Assembly: GCA_001599595.1 (NCBI GenBank)
Contig: BCHH01000007.1
Location: 2,929,903 to 2,993,902 of the forward strand
Length of the DNA stretch: 64,000 nucleotides
From: Beverwykella pulmonaria
Lineage: Eukaryota > Ascomycota > Dothideomycetes > Pleosporales > Melanommataceae
Reading direction: 5' to 3'
The notes beneath the pieces were generated by a model. The model did not search any database, was not told the origin of the DNA, and was given only the letters and a program-made list of their open reading frames with translations. Both the position numbers and the translations under genes were made by a program. Each line of letters starts with the position of its first letter. Position 1 is the first letter of the stretch. Shown here one piece after another: positions 20,830 through 33,976 of this stretch.

Positions 20830-23594
20830 ATGTTGTTTTCTCGGCCTCTTGCTGTTCTCTCCTTGGCGGTCTCGGTAGTTGCTCGGACCATCCCGCAAGG
20901 ACTCAACGCTCGCCAAGAGCCTTCGCCAACTGCAGGTGCGCCTGCAGCTCAGTCGACGATCTGTGGTGATATTGTGGATGCAGTCAACAGTCCAGAGGGT
21001 AAGTTCCACCCTATAAAAGTGGTAACACGTCGTGTGAAGAGTGCCTGCAATTTGAGCTTAAAATAAGTACCACGCTAGTTACTCATCAATCGCTCTTCAG
21101 CTTTGCCCTTAAAACTTCAACTCACTAAAGACTAACCATATTAAGGCTTCCAAATCTTCTGGGCTTCCGACGCCTACAAATGTCTCTCCAGTGTCCCCTT
21201 CAACCCTGCTGTGGCTACTCGATTTGTGAAGTACTGGAACGAAACGATACAATTTCAAAGCACTCTCGCATACCTCAAGAACCCGCCTGAAGGATATCAG
21301 CAGCCCGCTGTTGATGTCGTAGAAGAGCTTGGAAAGATTCAGGCCCGTATCAATTCAGGATTCTATACCAACCAGTATGCCTTTGAGGCGGACTTTCAGC
21401 TCCTGACCTATGCCACCAACGATGGGCATATTCAACTTACTGCTGGTGCTCTTTCGGCGTTCTCGTTTGGTAGCCCCTTTGAAATAATTTCTGTTTCACC
21501 GGATGGCAAGCAGGCTCCGAAGATATACATCACAGGTATGTAGTCCTGTCTAAATTGTGCAACTCTCCTAATAATCTTACAGATGATATTCTGGAGAGCC
21601 AAACGCAAGGCTGGGAACCGTCCCCTATCAAAACCATCAACGGGGAGGATGTCATCGAATATCTAACTAAATACGCAGCTCTCAACAGCTGGGGATTCGT
21701 TGAAACACATGCCGAGTGGAACCAACTCATGTCGTCACCCGCTTTGGACATCCAGGGAGGATTAACAACTTTTTCTGGAGGCGGAACATTCTACCCCGGA
21801 GAAAATCTTACTGTCACATTTGAGAACGCGACCAACCCGATAGACACCATCTGGATTGCCATATATAACGAGTTAGCGAACTTCACGGGACCCCTCACAA
21901 CGGGCGGCGACTTCTATAATTATTTTGTTCTTGGGGAGCTCCCCGCATCTTTCGACCCAACAAAGATCGTGCCTCCAACATTTACAGACCCCGGTGAAGC
22001 ACCAGAGGACTGGAACAATGCCAGCTTTGGAGCCTATCCTGTGAATCCAAACATCGCGCAGCCAGACTTGGGAATTACCCGCGGTGGTGTCGTCACTGGC
22101 TACTTCTACGAAGATATCTCTACCGGTGTATTAAGCATCCCTACCTTCGATGTGATCCCAGAAACCATTGGGGATTTCTCGGATGCAGTGAGCTTCTTTA
22201 TTGGGAATGCGTCAGAGAAGAACCTGCAAAAGATTATCATCGACTTGCAACGAAACCCTGGTGGCGCAACTCTGCTTGCGTATACGACGTTCAAGAACTT
22301 CTTCCCTGACTTGATGCCATTTGGTGGCAGCCGAAGGCGTAGTTTTCCTATGGGAAATGCGCTTGGATCTGCGGTCTCCAACTTTTGGGATTTATTAGAC
22401 GAAAATGATCCCGACCAGCTCATCTTCAAGCAAGAGATTGCAGCAAGCGAGTGGGTCATCACCGACAAAATCAATGCTGCTACGGGAGAGAACTTCACCA
22501 GCTGGGCCCAGTACTCAGGCCCAGTCAACGAAAATGGGGACTCTTTCTCACTCACAGAGCAGTACGATCTCGCCAATGTAGTTTTCGATCAAGCAGCTTT
22601 CGACCAATGGTTCCCGACCATGTATTTACCCGACAAAAGCCAATGGCCCATTACTGTGCGACCCTGGAATCCCGACCAGATCGTCCTCCTCACCGACGGT
22701 ATTTGCGCATCTACTTGTTCTCTCTTCGTAGAGATGATGACTCGTGCTGGCGTCAAGACAGTTGTTGCAGGTGGTCGTCCATCAACCGGCCCCATGCAAG
22801 CGGCAAGCGGAACTCGAGGCGCCAACCTTTACGATGCCTTCTCTCTGGACGACGACATTCTCTTCGCACGCAGTATTGATGAGTTTGTCGACGAAAACGT
22901 GAATGCCTCACTCCCAGAGGTACGCGAGCAAGGGATGTACATAAAGTTCTTAGGCTTCAACAACCGCGACCAAATACGCAAGGACGAGCCCACGCCGCTG
23001 CAGTTCAAGTACGAGGCTGCTGACTGCCGCATTTACTATACGCTCGCTAATGTGTATAATTTCACGCGTCTTTGGTATGACGTCTCTGCCGCGGCTTTCA
23101 CCGACTCGTCGCTCTGTGTGGATGGCTCGACCGGCTTCTCTACTACCAACAATACCACTCCCAAGACGCCGCCAAAGCCCGAAACCAAGAAACCAACCCT
23201 TAATCAGTACAACCCCACGATCGAGCAAGTCGAGTTCGAAGAGGATCCTTCAGGCGGTCTCCGCGATGCATTTGGAAAACCTATTGGTGGCAACGAAATC
23301 GTTCTCTGCCCTGCAAGTGGTGTATGTCTTGATGGGAAGTCACAGTGTAGGTCTGTTTCCATTACCTGTCCCGGCTCCACTGCACAGAAATCGGTAAAGG
23401 CCTGTCTACCTCCTTGCACCAACCGCAAGGGAAGCACATCTTGCCCAGGAACCTGCAACATCTTGCAAACCCAAGAGAGCAAGGTCGGTCTTGCGTCCAC
23501 CGCGAGCTACACTGGACATTTGTTCTCGGGGTTGTGCTACCCAAAGCAGGGAAACAAGAAGTTGGGTTGTCCTGCAAATCCGAAGACAGCGTAG
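20830..23594 (+). CDS. Secreted S41-family (UstP/CPAF-like) peptidase
   Basis: Exons 20830-20998, 21146-21535 and 21583-23594 (introns of 147 and 47 nt, phase 1) give 856 aa. A signal peptide is evident (MLFSRPLAVLSLAVSVVA). The S41 fold signs are IIIDLQRNPGG and, further on, DGICASTCSLF, with the likely nucleophile Ser563. It also has many N-glycosylation sequons and a Cys-rich C-terminal part (residues ~770-856). Related fungal proteins include UstP/PhomP of ustiloxin and phomopsin clusters, but no UstY-like or other cluster genes are nearby, so a nutritional or general secreted protease is as likely. It diverges from the NACHT gene with about 240 bp between starts. Confidence 0.88.
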
Positions 23595-24673
23595 AGAGTG
23601 TGAAACTTGCTGGTTTCCAGCAGCTGTTCTTTGTCAGTATATGGTTACATTTACGAGAAGTTTGGAGCCGCTTTATGTGACATACCAAAATCTGCATTTG
23701 TATTGGGCGTTGCATTGCATAGAATGGGTGGGGCTTTAGACTTTTAGTTACAAAATTAATTTACTAATCATAATACCAATACTTTCACCTTTTGGTACCT
23801 GGCTCGCACGTGTTCGGACTAGCTTTCGAAAATTGGTGAGAGGTGCGAGGCGAGGCGAGAAATTTTGTGAAGTGGAGATGAGAGAAGCTTCAGCAACTGC
23901 AAGTATCCGCGTGAGAATATTGTAATCCTTCCTCGTCCCTTGTCTACCCTCTCCAAATCGACAGCCCCAAGCCCCCAGCCAAGATGGCGCCAGCAGCCCG
24001 ATCGTTGAGCTAGGGGTTGGAAATACTGGCAGTGAGTTCATCCACCGAGTCCAAAAACATACAAATAGCCTACTCAAACTGCAGCCTACAGCCCAAAACA
24101 TCAGTATGTACGCTCACACCCAACATTTACCGTAACAACCTAACATGCACATCCAAAAGAAAAAAAAAAAAGAAAAAAAAAAGAGTTAGCTAAGAAGCTA
24201 CTGCCGGCTCAGCAAGACGCGGTTACGGTTCCCGCGTAGCAACGCTTACGGTATGGTCTGGGAGACGGGAGATATAGACCCGGAACGCGAGGGGGAGTGT
24301 TTGAAAGACAAGAGGAGATTTGCTTCTCTTAAGCGCGTGTACCTTTGGCTCGAGGGAAGCAATTAAGATCTGATTAGACGATACGCGGTAAATAGAGCTG
24401 TTCAGGTCATCTTCAAGGAACGGGTTCCTATAACCGACCCTGCCCTCTGGCCTAAATCTCTGATTTACATCATCGACGACTGAGGATCAAGCCTTTTCAG
24501 ACCCGATTTCTAAAAGAGGTGAAGGAGTTGATCTAAAGAAGTTTTTCTGGACTTGGCATGGACATCATGGAACGTACGGATGAATTCAAAGACTTTTGGG
24601 TATGCAGAAAAAGTAAAGGCTCTATAGGATTTGTAATGCATGCCTAGCTTGCAGAGGTAGAAACTATCGTCCT
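23595..24673. other. Intergenic; A-rich tract and possible gene relic
   Basis: A 30-bp A-rich run lies at 24155-24184. Right of it (about 24240-24480) a plus-strand stretch reads like coding sequence (YGMVWETGDIDPEREGE, then VIFKERVPITDP) but is broken by stops at about 24366 and 24480. It could be a decayed gene or transposon fragment. The open minus frame at 23748-24101 has no domain and is not supported. Confidence 0.4.
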
Positions 24674-25615
24674 TTATAGAAAATTTCCACTCGAGAATCT
24701 GTCCCCAAACCCCTTCGCCTTATTGAGCATCTCGCTTCTCTGCTTATGACCGATCTTCATGCCCATGCCCATGTCCTTCTCATAGTCGAATGCACGCTTG
24801 CTGGGATCATCCTCTTTCTCCTTGCCAGTCGCCTTGTCCTTGTGTTGCTCCATCAGACTGCTGCCCCTTGCCTTCTCGACCTTCTCTTTCAGCCTCCTTA
24901 TTCTGGCTTCTTCTTCCCGACTTCTCTTTGATTCCTGCGCAGTAGCAGCAGAAGAAGAATTTGCGGGAGCTGTGATGCCGAGAGCCTCATTCTGCAGCCG
25001 CTTGAGCTTCTGCTCCGGCGTCTCGGTCCACACACCCATGCCATCCCCAGCAGGCGCGTGCGCTCCTTTCCCGCTGTTGAACTTTCGAGCTCGTAGCTTG
25101 GTAGGGTCCATTCGTGCTGCCAGATCGTCTTGTGTTGGGGGAAGTGTCATCCACTCATCGCGCTGGACCTTCTTTGCCTGTTCCACGTACTGCTCTTCGG
25201 TGTCAAATGCGGATGGCCCGATCTTAGCTGGCCGGTCATCATCGTAGGCGGAGTATTGTGCGCCAGCTGGCGGCGGAGCTGGACCAAAATCATCATCGTC
25301 GCTGTCTGAATCATCATCTGAAGGTGGGTTCGGAGGCCGTTCGGAGAGTGCAGCGGGAGGGGCTGAAGGTCCCAGGATGCGGACAGGTTTTGAGGATGTT
25401 GATGGTTGCGGCACAGGACCAACGTCGCTGTCTACACTACTGGATCGCGAGCGCGAGGGAGGGAGAGCGGGGCCAACTACGCGCGGAGGTGGTGCTGCTG
25501 GGCCTAAGACGCGGCGGCGCTTTTCACTAGATTCGGGGCTCGTTGATCGATCGTCGTCTTCATCGCGGGTGCGCTTCACGAGGTGCGGTGGCAGGGACGG
25601 GCCTATCGAGGGCAT
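24674..25615 (-). CDS. GPALPP motif / DUF3752 protein
   Basis: Single exon, 313 aa. It has repeated short motifs GPSLPP, GPAAPP, GPALPP and GPSAPP in the N-terminal third, an acidic Asp/Ser stretch (DDDSDSDDDDFGPAPPP, ~residues 100-115), then the conserved DUF3752 core: EEQYVEQAKKVQRDEWMTLPP, a basic coiled coil, and the C-terminal SEMLNKAKGFGDRFSSGNF. This matches the eukaryotic GPALPP1 family, thought to be nuclear; its function is poorly known. It diverges from VPS8, with 450 bp between start codons. Confidence 0.9.
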   Translation of the reverse strand: MPSIGPSLPPHLVKRTRDEDDDRSTSPESSEKRRRVLGPAAPPPRVVGPALPPSRSRSSSVDSDVGPVPQPSTSSKPVRILGPSAPPAALSERPPNPPSDDDSDSDDDDFGPAPPPAGAQYSAYDDDRPAKIGPSAFDTEEQYVEQAKKVQRDEWMTLPPTQDDLAARMDPTKLRARKFNSGKGAHAPAGDGMGVWTETPEQKLKRLQNEALGITAPANSSSAATAQESKRSREEEARIRRLKEKVEKARGSSLMEQHKDKATGKEKEDDPSKRAFDYEKDMGMGMKIGHKQRSEMLNKAKGFGDRFSSGNFL

Positions 25616-26065
25616 TTTGATATCGGTGGAGGTTGCTGGAGGGAACGCCGCGGTGGGTGTCGTTGATCAAGTGAGGTGAGGTTCACAGAGCTTGGACTTT
25701 CACTCGCCTCGGCAAGTTCCGTGATCGACAACCCAGCCATGAAGCTTGATGGAAGCCACGACGACACGCATCCGCGAACACTCTGACTTTGCGCTTCCCC
25801 GACGCCATGTCGCGGTTACGATAATTTCTCCTCCTGTCTCGCCTGCGCTCTTAGGTCGGTTGATTAGGGTCCGATCTCCACGCATCCTTCCAGGCACACC
25901 ATATCATACCCACTATCCATCGCAAACACCACCTACGATTCTCTCCAATTGATACGCAGTTATAAAGGCGCGATTTAAGGATCTGGAACATTTCTGTGTT
26001 AAGCTTCCCCCGGATTTACCATATACATGCGCTCGTGAAGCGATGCTCTGCGAACAACGAGCCTC
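25616..26065. promoter_or_regulatory. Divergent promoter region, DUF3752 gene / VPS8
   Basis: 450 bp between two head-to-head start codons. No clear TATA box. A short minus-strand open frame (25700-25897) lacks a domain and is probably chance. Confidence 0.5.
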
Positions 26066-29000
26066 ATGAGCTCAGATTCGGGAGAGAGCCATGCCAGCGC
26101 TCGGAACGAAGATGGCGGTGACATGGGGGCCGATGATAGAGCTCTGGGCTCTCCAGTAGCGTCGGAAGATACAGAGGATGTGAGCAAGCCAAGCAAGAAC
26201 GACACAGAAGACGAGGAATTGCAGGAACTGGATACAATAGGTAGTGGCACCAATGGCATGTCTTTTGCACGGCGCAGGAAGTCCCAGAATAGCGAGGAAG
26301 AAGAAGAGTCGGTATCAGAGCTGCCCATGCGGCCAGCGGCACGAATACCGGGGAGTCCGGAGTCAACGTCGACACCAGATGACACGCCATCAATTCAAGT
26401 AGGCTCACTCACTAAACACAAGATGTATGTCTAACTGCTCAAGGGCTCTGCACTATCCTCTCCTGGAAGCAGTGTACCGGCATCATACATCGGTATGCGC
26501 GCCCATCGGCCGACCTCTCTGCAACCATTCGAGCGTCGGTTTTCCTCTCGATTGTCTCCCTCACCGTTAGGCTCACCACGGGTCACCTCCCCCGCTTTCC
26601 TCTCACCACATTCACGACAGACGTCAATATCAAGCAATCTCTTATTCCAGCAGAAGGACGGGTCAGATACCCCTCAAGCACCGTGGGATGTTGTACGGTG
26701 GACAAAGCTTAAGAAGATAAGCGGACAGGTCTTCTCTGAGGTCGGGAAGCGTAACTTTGGGCGACCAACCTGTCTCAGTGTCGCTGCGTCTCTCGTAATT
26801 GGCACATCGAAGGGCTTCATTCTCGTGTTCGACTATCAGCAAGTCCTCAAGTCCATTATCGGCCCGGGAACGAAAGGTGGGTTCTGCGATGGTTCAATGT
26901 AAAGGGAGTGTCACTGATGATCGTTACAGCTATTGAATGTGGCCCTGTGACCGCCCTCGCCATTTCCGCTGACCACTCGACTGTTGCTGGCGGCCATGAC
27001 ACTGGACACATCTTTACCTGGGAGCTTGCAAGACCTGCGAAGCCGTTTCTTCATATACCCCCACTCGATCGAGCTGCTCTGGACGATAGACGCACAGATG
27101 GCCATATTTCTGGCGTTGCGATTCTTCATATTGGGTTCCTTGGCACGCGCCACACTGCACTCGTATCCGCCGACGATGGTGGAATGGCGTTTTCGCACCT
27201 GGCTACTCGAGGACTAGGAGCGATTGCAAGAACTGTCAAAATTACTCGGATACTTGGAAGATACCCCTTGTCGGCAAAGTCTATGGAACGACCGCGGAAG
27301 CCGAGCTCGGTACTCGCATTTGCGCCTCTTCCCTTAGGAAATGTAGAACAGCCAACAGACGATATGGGACTAACCGCGCTGTTGACACCATACCTGCTGG
27401 TAGTTGTTTCAACAACACCACTCGCCCAGACACAGCACAAGGCCTCTCGACCAAAGGAAATTGCTCCTCATAGCGCATTGAGTGGGTGTCTAGCTTGGTT
27501 TCCTGCGGTGAAGCTGAAGAATCCCTCTAACGACCCCAACAGAGCGGTTTCGAAAACCAAATTAGTCTACTGCTGGTCCAATATATTAACCATCCTGGAT
27601 GTCGAGTGTATTGTAGCGCCTCCTACAGAGAAGGAGAAGCCAACCGAGCTTGTCTTCAGACCTCGCAGCCGATGGAGAAGCGAAGAAGCCATTGTCGCAG
27701 TGCAATGGCTCAGCAGATCAGTTCTTGGTGTTCTCACAATTAGCCAGCGTTTAATCATCTTGGAGGATACAACTTTACGCATGACGGACACGTTTGACCT
27801 GCTGCACAAACACATCTACCATTCAGATCTCTTTTCCACACAGCTACGACCCGTCATAGAGCAGCTCGACGAAGAAGATACATCGATGCATGGCGTGGTC
27901 GCAGATGCCTTTTACATGAGTTTCCGTGCTTACAAGGGGCGGCTATTTCTTCTCGGCTTCAACGATGTGTCTATCGGTACTCTCTCCAACTGGGCCGATC
28001 GATTACTGGCACTCATGGAAGACGGTGACTTCATTGCTGCAATTAGCCTTGCAACTTCGTATTATGTTGGTGATACGGATAAGCTTACTGTTGGTCTGCC
28101 AGATGACGACAAATCAAGGCATGCGCTGGTTCAAGAGAAGTTGCTCGAGATGATATCAGCTTCACTGAAGTACACTTTCTCGCGAGTAGATGACGAAGGC
28201 GAGATGAGAGATAAGAGGCTCAAAGATCTTGCCACGGTGTGCTTCACCGGTCTTTTGAGCATGGAAGAGATTGATTTCCTGTTCGAAGATGTTTATGACG
28301 CTTTCGAGGAAGCCTCGGCCGAGAAGGTGTTCTTCGAGACTCTCGAGCCTTACATCTTGGACGAAGAAATCACTGATGTTCCTCCAAATGTGCTGAAGGA
28401 TTTGATCACATTCTATGCATCTTCCGGCCTTGCAAGCAGACTTGAGGAGATGATATGTCGCTTAAGTACCGACACGATGGACATCAACCAGGTTACCACA
28501 CTCTGTCAGCAGTACAATCTCTATGATGCCCTCATATATGTCTGGACGAGAGCCATCGGCGACTTCATCACCCCGCTTACCAACATTTTGTCCCTCATCA
28601 AAATGGTTGATTTCAATGCAGATGACACTGAGAATATCTATATGGCTTCGGCGATGAAGATATTCCCTTATTTGGCCTACACTTTCACAGGCCGAGTATA
28701 TCCAGGTGGCGCACTCATGGACGATACCCAGGCATATAGCGCTAAAAAGGACATGTACCGGTTCTTATTCTCAGGGGGAAATCTGGCGTGGCCACCAGGT
28801 TCAGGCAATATCTTCCTAACGCGAACAGACAAGGGACCTGAGCCCGACTTTCCATACCTCCGCCTGCTTCTCGAATTCGATACGTCTAGCTTCATGAGCA
28901 TGCTGAATGAAGCCTTTGAGGATAGCTTCTTGAACGAAGAGCAGGATACGATGAATGGGAATAGCGCCAATGGAGCACGACAAGCATCAGCCCTCACGCC

Positions 29001-30942
29001 TACGCGCCAGTACATCATAAACAATCTTCTGGGTATCATGACAACGGAGAGCTTTGACCCTGAAGACGTCATATACTTTTATATGTTCATCGCAAGAAAT
29101 CTTCCCAAGTACCCTCAGCACATCATACTTCCAGGAACATCTTTGCATCAGATTCTGGTCGGCCTTTGCAATTACCCCACAGAGGTCATAAAGGACGACT
29201 GTCAACTTTCGGTCGAATACCTGCTGTCGATCTATCATCCCCCAAATCTCCAGAGTCTCGTTCCACTCTTCGAAAAGGCCGAGTTTTATCGAGTGCTGAA
29301 GTCGGTGTATCAAGGGTCGCAGCAATATTCTAAGCTGCTTGAGACATATCTCAACGATACTGAAAGTAAGGATGAAGTCTTTGATTGTATAGGTGACTGT
29401 CTTCGTCCTAGTCGAAACCTCAACAGGAAGCAGGTCAACGAGGTGAAAACAGTAATCGACAACCGCGCTAGGGACTTGGCTGCTATAGATGCTTCACGAA
29501 CTGCGCAGTGTCTGAAGCAATACGCTCCGGACCTTTTGAAATCAGTCTTGGATGCATTGGAAGATGATTCGGATGTCCAGTACCACTATCTGAAGTCTCT
29601 CATCGAACCCGAGTCATCTCCATCAGGAGAATCTCAACCACATAACGACGATCTCCCATCAGGATTCACAGAGCGCTATGTTCAACTTATGTGCAAGTAC
29701 AACAGTACGCATGTTGCAGACTTCGTCAGCCGTTTGAATTCTGGAGACCTGCAGCTTGATCCTGTCTTACCAGCATTAGAGAAAAGCGGGGTCATTGATG
29801 CAGCGGTTGTTCTTATGGCTCGCGACGGACTAGTCAAAAGTGCAATGGATCGTCTTGTCAAGCACCTCGGAACCCTTGAAACTGCGCTCACGGGGTTGGT
29901 GGGCGCCGCTACAGAGACGCCAGATGCCGCAAACACGGAGGAGGCAGTCCAGGATCTACTCAACGATATTCAGAAGTATGTCAAAGTTGGCATATGGCTA
30001 TGCCAGGGTCAGACTAGATCTATGGAGCGATCTTCGGAGTCTTTGGCCGATAGACGGAAATCTGCGTACGGCGAAGTACAGGAAGAAGACCTTGAGCTAG
30101 ACGAACTTTTGTGGCTTGATCTCGTCGATACGGTGGTTAGATTGACTAAGAATGTCTCCGCCGCAGTCTCAGCCTTTACAACCTCACACTCTGAGTCGGC
30201 TACGGGTCAGACTGAACCCATCGACACTGCCAAAATCACAACACTTTTACGCTCTTCTGTCCAACAAACTTTCTCGGCTTTGCTGGCGTCCACCACAATT
30301 CCACCCACTAGAACACCACAACGTCGACAATCGATCACCTCTTCATCCCGTCTTTCTTTGCAGACGCGCCAATCTCAACCACAGACAAATCCTTCCTTCC
30401 TTCGCATCCTGCGCACCTTCCTCACACGCGCCACATACTCCTCTCCCTCACTCTCAGACCTCCGCTCTGTTCTCGGGGAAATTTTCGCCGCATACACGTT
30501 CGAAGAAACAATATTATCGCTCGCCAACACCTTTCTGGACAAGGAGGGCTTCAAGAGGGTAGAACACATCACGGAGCTCAGACAACGAGGATGGAGACCG
30601 CGAGGTCAAGTTTGCGAAGGATGCAAGAAGAGGGCGTGGGGACCAGGAGCCGGTGGTGGGATCTGGGAGGCATGGGAACGAGACGGGGCGGAAAGGGCAA
30701 GGAGAAGGGCCGAAGTGGATGCTGACGAGGGAGGAAAGGGGAAGGGGAAGAGCGCGGCAACAGGCTATGGGGAAAGCGAGAGTGAGACGGGTGTCAGCAC
30801 GTTAGTGGTGTTTGCTTGTCGGCATATGTGGCACAGATCGTGCTTGGAGAAATCCAGTACTGTAGAAGGGGATGATGGCGCCCAAGGGCAGAGGAGAGGC
30901 GTAGATGCCCGGGGAAGATTCATATGCCCTGTTTGTGTATAG
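26066..30942 (+). CDS. VPS8: Vps8, CORVET endosomal tethering subunit
   Basis: Exons 26066-26398, 26444-26876 and 26930-30942 (introns of 45 and 53 nt) give 1592 aa. It has a disordered Ser/Glu N-terminus, then a WD/beta-propeller-like half (LVIGTSKGFILVFDYQQ, VTALAISADHSTVAGG). The central segment (around FYMSFRAYKGRLFLLG) matches the Vps8 signature, followed by an alpha-solenoid. A C-terminal RING-like domain has CEGCKKRAW, then FACRHMWHRSC and FICPVCV. Vps8 is the Rab5-binding CORVET subunit for early endosome fusion. The length is usual for filamentous fungi. A Gly/Lys-rich insert interrupts the RING region. Confidence 0.93.
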
Positions 30943-31312
30943 GTTACATTTCTTTGAGAAGATTCAGAGTCGCAACAAGGACTTTGAATGTCACTTCGCA
31001 TTCTTCATCAAGCGGCTGCGCGCTGTTGAAACTTGGAAGGATTTTGTTGATAATAATGTAGTTTGGGATCTCTTGATTGCAATCTGGTGCTGGTCGCAAC
31101 TATGTTATTGGATATACTATTACTATGTTGTCTAAAGTTAGACTCATAATTATCTGGCTGCTCTTCAAAGTACCCGACAGAAAGCACTACTGGCTAAATG
31201 AGGACTAGCGTTCCTTCCTCGTGACGGCGCGTCACGCGTTTAGCCCGTCGCGTATCTTCTAGGCATCGAGGGGTCAAAGCAAAAGCATTCGCATTTGCAT
31301 CCTATAGCAACA
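30943..31312. other. Intergenic, VPS8 to FAN1
   Basis: 370 bp holding the VPS8 3' end and FAN1 promoter. CGTGACGGCGCGTCACG (31221-31237) is a near-palindrome. No gene seen. Confidence 0.55.
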
Positions 31313-33976
31313 ATGGCCCTCAAGCCCTGTAGCCCCTCCAAACATAACCAAATGCTCAATCGATACATCATTAAACACCCTAAATCCACAAACTTCGACG
31401 GCGACAAAGGCAGACCCTCGAAACGTCAACGAGTCGACGCTGAGACCCCCGAGACCACCACCGAACCGAAAACGAAGGCATCGCCTTCCAAGTTTCAATA
31501 TAGAGTTGTACCAGACTCGGATGCAGAAGATGAGGAGGAGTTGGAGGAGGAGGGGGAGATTGTAGGAAGTCATAAGACGGATTTAGAGAGTGCACTACCG
31601 CCTGTGGGCACGGATAAAGACGCCATTGAAGAGTACGAGGCGTTTAAAGCGTCACAGACGGAGGTGACTGAGGGTACGGAAGAGCGGTTGAAGGATAGGA
31701 AGTGGATCAAGGGGATGAGCTCGATTTACGTTGATGCGTTTAATCTAGCGCTGGATACGGTGTTGGATGAGGAAAGCCATTTGTTTGACGAGGCGGAGAT
31801 GAATGTCTTTAGGCAGTGGAGTGAGTTGGAGTATGAGGCGCAGTATTTGTGAGTCTGGTTTAGTTCTTCAATGTAGAGAATGGCGAGGCTAATAAGAGTC
31901 AAATGTAGGTACGTGCGACTATTTCTTCGCAAGACGGCGACATGGCATCGCATCAAGAATATTGGATACCATAGCGATATATCGGACCTCAACTCAGCGA
32001 TTGCAATACTGCAAAAAACGAGAGACTTGCCGACATCTTCTGCAAAGGTCGAAGCACATCCAGGCGAACTGGAGCCGCCAGCTGGGACAATACTGGAAAC
32101 AACTTTCACCTTTGCCGACAGGTCAGAGGATGAGATACAAACACTGGAGGAAGCATCTTCGCTGCTGAAATTGGACGAACTGAAAGCTCTTGCGAAAGAT
32201 GCGAAAGTCCAGGCCCAGGGAAAGAACAAAAAGGACTTGCTCAAGGCGCTTCAACGGACGAGCCAGAAACAGGTCGGCTTAGGTTATGTCGGGTTGAAAC
32301 GATCGGACACGGAATCTTCGAGACGATCATCTGCCTCTGGGGTGGGGTCAGAGACACCAGAAGAGGAGATAATTGAAGACACTGCTTCAGACGCCAACCG
32401 CGATGCGCACTTCACACGTAGAATCATGAACGAGACTGGGCCGTGCATCAGGCTATCGTTAGCACCGCTCAAACTGTTCGAAAGAGTTCATCTAGTCTTC
32501 TACCGCTCCACCGAATGGACAGAGAAGTCTCTTACAACTATCATCCTCGCCAAGATAGCGCGCCGTAACTTCCCAGAATTCATCGTATCTCGTTCCGCAA
32601 ACATATTCTCGTCTCGTTCTTCTCTCCTTGAATTCGAAGCATCGATAAGAACGCAGTTCCGTATCGATAGCATCCTCGAATTTAACGGCAGACCCACCGA
32701 ACAAGGGTTCCAAGAAATCATGGATATTTTTGAAGAAGTGTATCCACGCTGGAAAGCGCTTTTAAGGGAAGAACAACAAAAGGAAGATAGCATATACCAG
32801 AGCGGCGAAGGTGCATATCTCCGCCGACTATCTCCAGCGTGGGTATACACACGCATAGTGCATAAAGCAACCGCCGTCTTTGCGCGCCGGAAAGAGCATA
32901 AGCGCGAGCATGAGCTTCTTACAGAACTTTTGGAGCAACGCCTGTTCCATCATTCTCGACGCGGAGCTTGGTACCAGCGCAAAGCTTTGTTGGAAGAGCA
33001 CTATATGGCTGGTCTCGAATCGACCGACAACAGAAGCGTAGAAGTGCAAAAGAAACACTGGAAACGCATCGGCCTTCAAACATGTGAAGACGGTTTGCAA
33101 GACAACCTCGTCCACATAATCCATCACTACGACCTCCAGAAACGTGTCACAAAGCTCGAGAAAGCTCTCAAGATTGCGAAACGCGCACAACATGATTTCA
33201 CACATGTACGCCTTACGAGGCCTGTCGAGGTCACCGTTGAAGGGATCCGCATCGAGCGCGAACAACCCCTCAGCAGACGGAACAGTTCACCCCACCCCAG
33301 CACTGGGAAACGCGGTATGAAGACGATATGGATAGATCCGCGGGAAGACGGCGAGTGCTCCGTCGAAGAAATGTGTCTGTCCCATTATCGAAATCTCGGC
33401 TGGAAGGGATACCACAGCGAAGGAGGTATCGTGCGCACACTGTTTGCATACCTCTTCTTCGACGTGCTGTTCATGTACGTGCCCAATGTCTTCCAGACCC
33501 CGTATCAGACCTGCCCTTTGGACCTCCACACGGATGCTTTTTATCCGTCACGCATCTCGGAGATCAACCGTCGATTGAACGACATTTCAAACGGAGACGC
33601 ATCATCCATAATACAACGCATCTACACTGAACACCACGAACGGCGGACCTGCGTTGTGGGCCTCGACTGGACGTTTGCAATCGAAGATTTACTGGAGATT
33701 GCACAGTGCTTTGAGGGCCAGGCGCTCGCGACCGTGTGTAAGGTCATGGCGCAAGAATACGGACAACGGGGTGGCGGGGTCCCGGATTTGTTTCTTTGGA
33801 AGGTTGCAGACGATGAGAATAGCGGTAGGAAGGGAGAGGTCAAGTTTGCTGAGGTCAAGAGCGAGAATGATCGGCTCAGTGATACGCAGAGGCTTTGGAT
33901 TCACGTGCTCAGTGGTGCGGGGGTGAGGGTTGAGTTGTGTGGGGCGGTTGCGAAGGAGGTTAGGGTCGTGGATTGA
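31313..33976 (+). CDS. FAN1: FAN1-type structure-specific nuclease
   Basis: Exons 31313-31848 and 31909-33976 (60-nt intron, phase 2) give 867 aa. The N-terminus is disordered and basic/acidic (PSKRQRVDAE, DAEDEEELEEE). A SAP-like helix stretch follows (LLKLDELKALAKDAKVQAQGK, which is shared by fungal FAN1). A helical/TPR-like middle comes next, and the C-terminal VRR-NUC nuclease domain shows GGGVPDLFLW and FAEVKSENDRLSDTQ, the PD-(D/E)xK residues. FAN1 processes branched DNA and interstrand crosslinks in the nucleus. The start was chosen at 31313 (ACAATGG context). Upstream in-frame sequence lacks another ATG. Confidence 0.92.

Noticed and set aside
20830..23594. Ustiloxin-type RiPP cluster around the S41 peptidase
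   Set aside because: No UstYa/DUF3328 genes, P450 or multi-repeat precursor nearby; the small secreted peptide is 15 kb away and has only two Lys-Arg sites.
23748..24101. 117-codon minus-strand open frame
   Set aside because: No domain, no coding bias and no support from neighbours.
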